A DNA stretch of 9,487 nt from JBHEMT01 sp046262435 (GTDB taxonomy: Bacteria > Chloroflexota > Dormibacteria > Aeolococcales > Aeolococcaceae). Below the pieces are notes generated by a model. That model was not told the origin of the DNA. It made no database searches and was given only the letters and a program-made list of their open reading frames with translations. Shown one piece after another: positions 7,890-9,487 of this stretch. The stretch spans positions 1 to 9,487 of the forward strand of contig JBHEMT010000078.1 in assembly GCA_046262435.1 (NCBI GenBank), written 5' to 3'. The position numbers were made by a program, and so were the translations under genes. Position 1 is the first letter of the stretch. Every line of letters begins with the position of its first letter.

Positions 7890-7895
7890 TAGAGT
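7890..7895 (+). promoter_or_regulatory. Candidate -10 box of the MFS gene (leaderless)
   Basis: TAGAGT ends 6 nt before the MFS ATG at 7902, so the expected transcription start is the A of the start codon. No Shine-Dalgarno sequence precedes the gene and no -35 match is seen. It lies at the right end of the 177-bp divergent gap (7725-7901), which otherwise holds GC-rich sequence, including a 10-bp palindrome at 7759-7768, and no gene that I can support. Confidence 0.45.
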
Positions 7896-7901
7896 GCGGC
7901 G

Positions 7902-9422
7902 ATGTCCGCGGCGGCACCTCCCTCCCCCCGGCTTGAGCAGACCGCTGCCGGCGGGCTCGCTATGGGAACCGCTGCCGGCCGCTGGGTCCTGCTCGCCACC
8001 GTTCTCGGCTCGGGGATTGCCTTCCTCGACTCCACAGTGGTGAATGTGGCGTTGCCGGCTCTCGGGGCTGACCTCCACGCGAGCTTCACGGATCTGGAGT
8101 GGGTGCTCGACGCCTACCTTCTTCTGCTCAGCTCCTTTGTTCTCCTCGGGGGCAGTCTCGGTGACCTCTTTGGCCGTCGGCTGGTCTTCGTCGTCGGCAT
8201 GGCCGGTTTCGGCCTGGCCTCCGCGGCGTGCGGCCTGGCTCCGTCGCCGGCTGTCCTGATCGGGGCGCGCGGCGTCCAAGGGCTCTTTGCGGCGCTGCTC
8301 GTCCCCGGGAGCCTGGCAATCCTGTCGGCCGGGTTCCGGGACGAGGACCGCGGCCGGGCCGTCGGCGCCTGGTCGGGGCTCGGCGGTGTCGCGGCGGCGA
8401 TCGGTCCCATCCTGGGGGGCTACCTCGTTGACGCCGTGTCGTGGCGCTGGGTGTTCTTCATCAACCTGCCGTTGGTGGCAGGAACCCTGGTCATCGTCTT
8501 GCGTCACGTTCCGGAGAGCCGGGACCCGGACATGGCCGGGCTGCCACCCCTGGCACGTCTCGACATCCGCGGCGCGGTGTTCGCCGCGGCCGGGCTCGGC
8601 CTGGTCGTCTACCCGCTGATCGAGGGCCCCCGGGCGGGGGGCCTCACCCCCGCGCTGCTCGTCAGTTTGGTGGTCGGTACCCTGCTGCTCGGGACCTTCA
8701 TCCCGGTGGAAATGCGTGCCCGACATCCGATGGTGCCGCTGGGCCTCTTTCGCAGCCGCGACTTCAGCGTGACCAACCTCACGACCGTCAGCGTCTACGC
8801 AGCGCTCGGCGGAGCCCTCTTCATCGTGGTGCTGCAGCTGCAGCGAAGCCTTGGCTATTCCGCCCTCGGGTCGGGAGTTGCCCTGCTGCCGATCACCGCG
8901 CTGCTCCTCACCCTCTCGTCCCGAACCGGCGCCCTGGCAGCACGGGTGGGGCCGCGCTTGCCGATGAGCGCAGGCCCACTGCTCGCTGCCGCGGGCCTGC
9001 TGCTGATGACCAGGGTGCAACCCGGTGCCACATACGTCGGTTCGGTGCTCCCCGCGGTCATTGTCTTCGGTGTCGGTCTTTCCCTCACCGTCGCCCCGCT
9101 CACCGCCACCGTGCTGGGGGCGGTGGACACGGCGCGGGCCGGCGCCGCGTCGGGAATCAACAACGGGGTGGCCAGAGTTGCCGGCCTGCTCGCAGTCGCA
9201 CTGATCCCATTGCTGTCGGGCCTCTCCACGGCAGGTGGCGGCCGGAGCCCGCTGCCCGCCGGGTCATTCACCCGCGCCATGGTGATTGGTGCCGGGCTCT
9301 GCGCCGTCGGTGGGCTGGTCGCGCTGTTCGGGCTGGGGCCGCGTGAGGGCGCCGTGGTCGGCGCTGCCACCGCTCATCCGCGAGCGGACGGGAAAAGCGA
9401 GCAGGAGTCTCGGCCCCCGTAG
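7902..9422 (+). CDS. MFS transporter, DHA2 (14-TM) drug:H+ antiporter family
   Basis: A 506-residue inner-membrane transporter of the EmrB/QacA type, which exports drugs or other hydrophobic compounds using the proton gradient. Family motifs in order: LDSTVVNVALP in TM1 (42-52), WVLDAYLL (67-74), motif A GSLGDLFGRR (84-93) after TM2, GARGVQGLFAA (121-131), the antiporter motif C GPILGGYL (168-175) and SWRWVFFINLP (180-190). About 14 hydrophobic segments can be counted, and a length near 500 fits DHA2 rather than the 12-TM DHA1. The N-terminal 25 residues before TM1 and the hydrophilic tail (about 480-506) are cytoplasmic by family topology. ATG at 7902 is chosen because of the adjacent -10-like hexamer; a second ATG at residue 21 is possible. 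No TetR- or MarR-type regulator is adjacent within the window. Substrate unknown. Confidence 0.94.
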   Translation: MSAAAPPSPRLEQTAAGGLAMGTAAGRWVLLATVLGSGIAFLDSTVVNVALPALGADLHASFTDLEWVLDAYLLLLSSFVLLGGSLGDLFGRRLVFVVGMAGFGLASAACGLAPSPAVLIGARGVQGLFAALLVPGSLAILSAGFRDEDRGRAVGAWSGLGGVAAAIGPILGGYLVDAVSWRWVFFINLPLVAGTLVIVLRHVPESRDPDMAGLPPLARLDIRGAVFAAAGLGLVVYPLIEGPRAGGLTPALLVSLVVGTLLLGTFIPVEMRARHPMVPLGLFRSRDFSVTNLTTVSVYAALGGALFIVVLQLQRSLGYSALGSGVALLPITALLLTLSSRTGALAARVGPRLPMSAGPLLAAAGLLLMTRVQPGATYVGSVLPAVIVFGVGLSLTVAPLTATVLGAVDTARAGAASGINNGVARVAGLLAVALIPLLSGLSTAGGGRSPLPAGSFTRAMVIGAGLCAVGGLVALFGLGPREGAVVGAATAHPRADGKSEQESRPP

Positions 9423-9487
9423 TCAGCTGCCCGGTGCGGCGAGAAGCTCAGGATGCTGCCCAAGCCAGGCGGCGGCTGCCGCGGCGT
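9423..9487 (-). CDS. Possible 3' end of a convergent gene
   Basis: The minus strand reads open from the right edge for 20 codons, an Ala run followed by WLGQHPELLAAPGS, and stops with TGA at 9425-9423, directly against the MFS TAG. The peptide resembles an ordinary protein C-terminus, and the lack of spacing would make the two genes convergent with no gap. At this length an open frame is weak evidence in high-GC DNA, and both forward frames checked are also open. Family not recognised. Confidence 0.35.
   Translation of the reverse strand, partial: AAAAAAWLGQHPELLAAPGS

Noticed and set aside
7725..9020. Long minus-strand extension of the DUF1232 open frame, making a 586-residue protein
   Set aside because: It is antisense to the MFS gene, has a low-complexity charged composition, and the conserved DUF1232 sequence begins only near 7724, next to a -10-like hexamer.

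Overview
This is a compact stretch of high-GC (roughly 70% by eye) bacterial chromosome made almost entirely of recognisable housekeeping and metabolic genes. GTG starts, 4-bp stop/start overlaps and AT-rich -10-like hexamers placed only 6-9 nt before start codons suggest a bacterium that uses leaderless mRNAs often, such as an actinomycete or another high-GC terrestrial phylum (Chloroflexota/Dormibacterota-like). The phylum is an inference: no rRNA or taxonomic marker beyond rplI and dnaB is present. I see no tRNA, rRNA, CRISPR array, insertion sequence, phage gene or toxin-antitoxin pair.

Layout. (1) 1-1171, plus strand: the C-terminal end of a D-2-hydroxyacid dehydrogenase, overlapped by 4 bp (GTGA) with a Cof-type HAD phosphatase. 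(2) 1172-1269: a short convergent gap with a GC-rich hairpin. (3) 1270-7724, minus strand, read right to left: a DUF1232 protein, ribosomal protein L9 (rplI), replicative helicase DnaB (dnaB), a 125-bp gap with two inverted repeats, a soluble orphan histidine kinase, a GNAT acetyltransferase, class II fumarase (fumC) and a 3-hydroxyacyl-CoA dehydrogenase. DUF1232-rplI-dnaB are joined by ATGA and GTGA overlaps, and fumC-dehydrogenase by another GTGA. (4) 7725-7901: a divergent promoter region. (5) 7902-9422, plus strand: a 14-TM MFS drug:H+ antiporter of the DHA2 type. It abuts, with no gap, the possible 3' end of a convergent minus-strand gene that runs off the right edge.

How the genes fit together. 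rplI and dnaB are a widespread pair (translation and replication); here the gene in front of them is a DUF1232 protein rather than the common rpsF-ssb-rpsR. fumC with the 3-hydroxyacyl-CoA dehydrogenase forms a small central-carbon/acyl-CoA unit. The kinase has no response regulator in the window, carries an atypical H-box, and sits behind a gap with candidate regulatory inverted repeats. I found no clearly new multi-gene system. The points most worth following are the repeated leaderless-promoter architecture, the orphan kinase with its upstream repeats, and the DUF1232-rplI-dnaB coupling.
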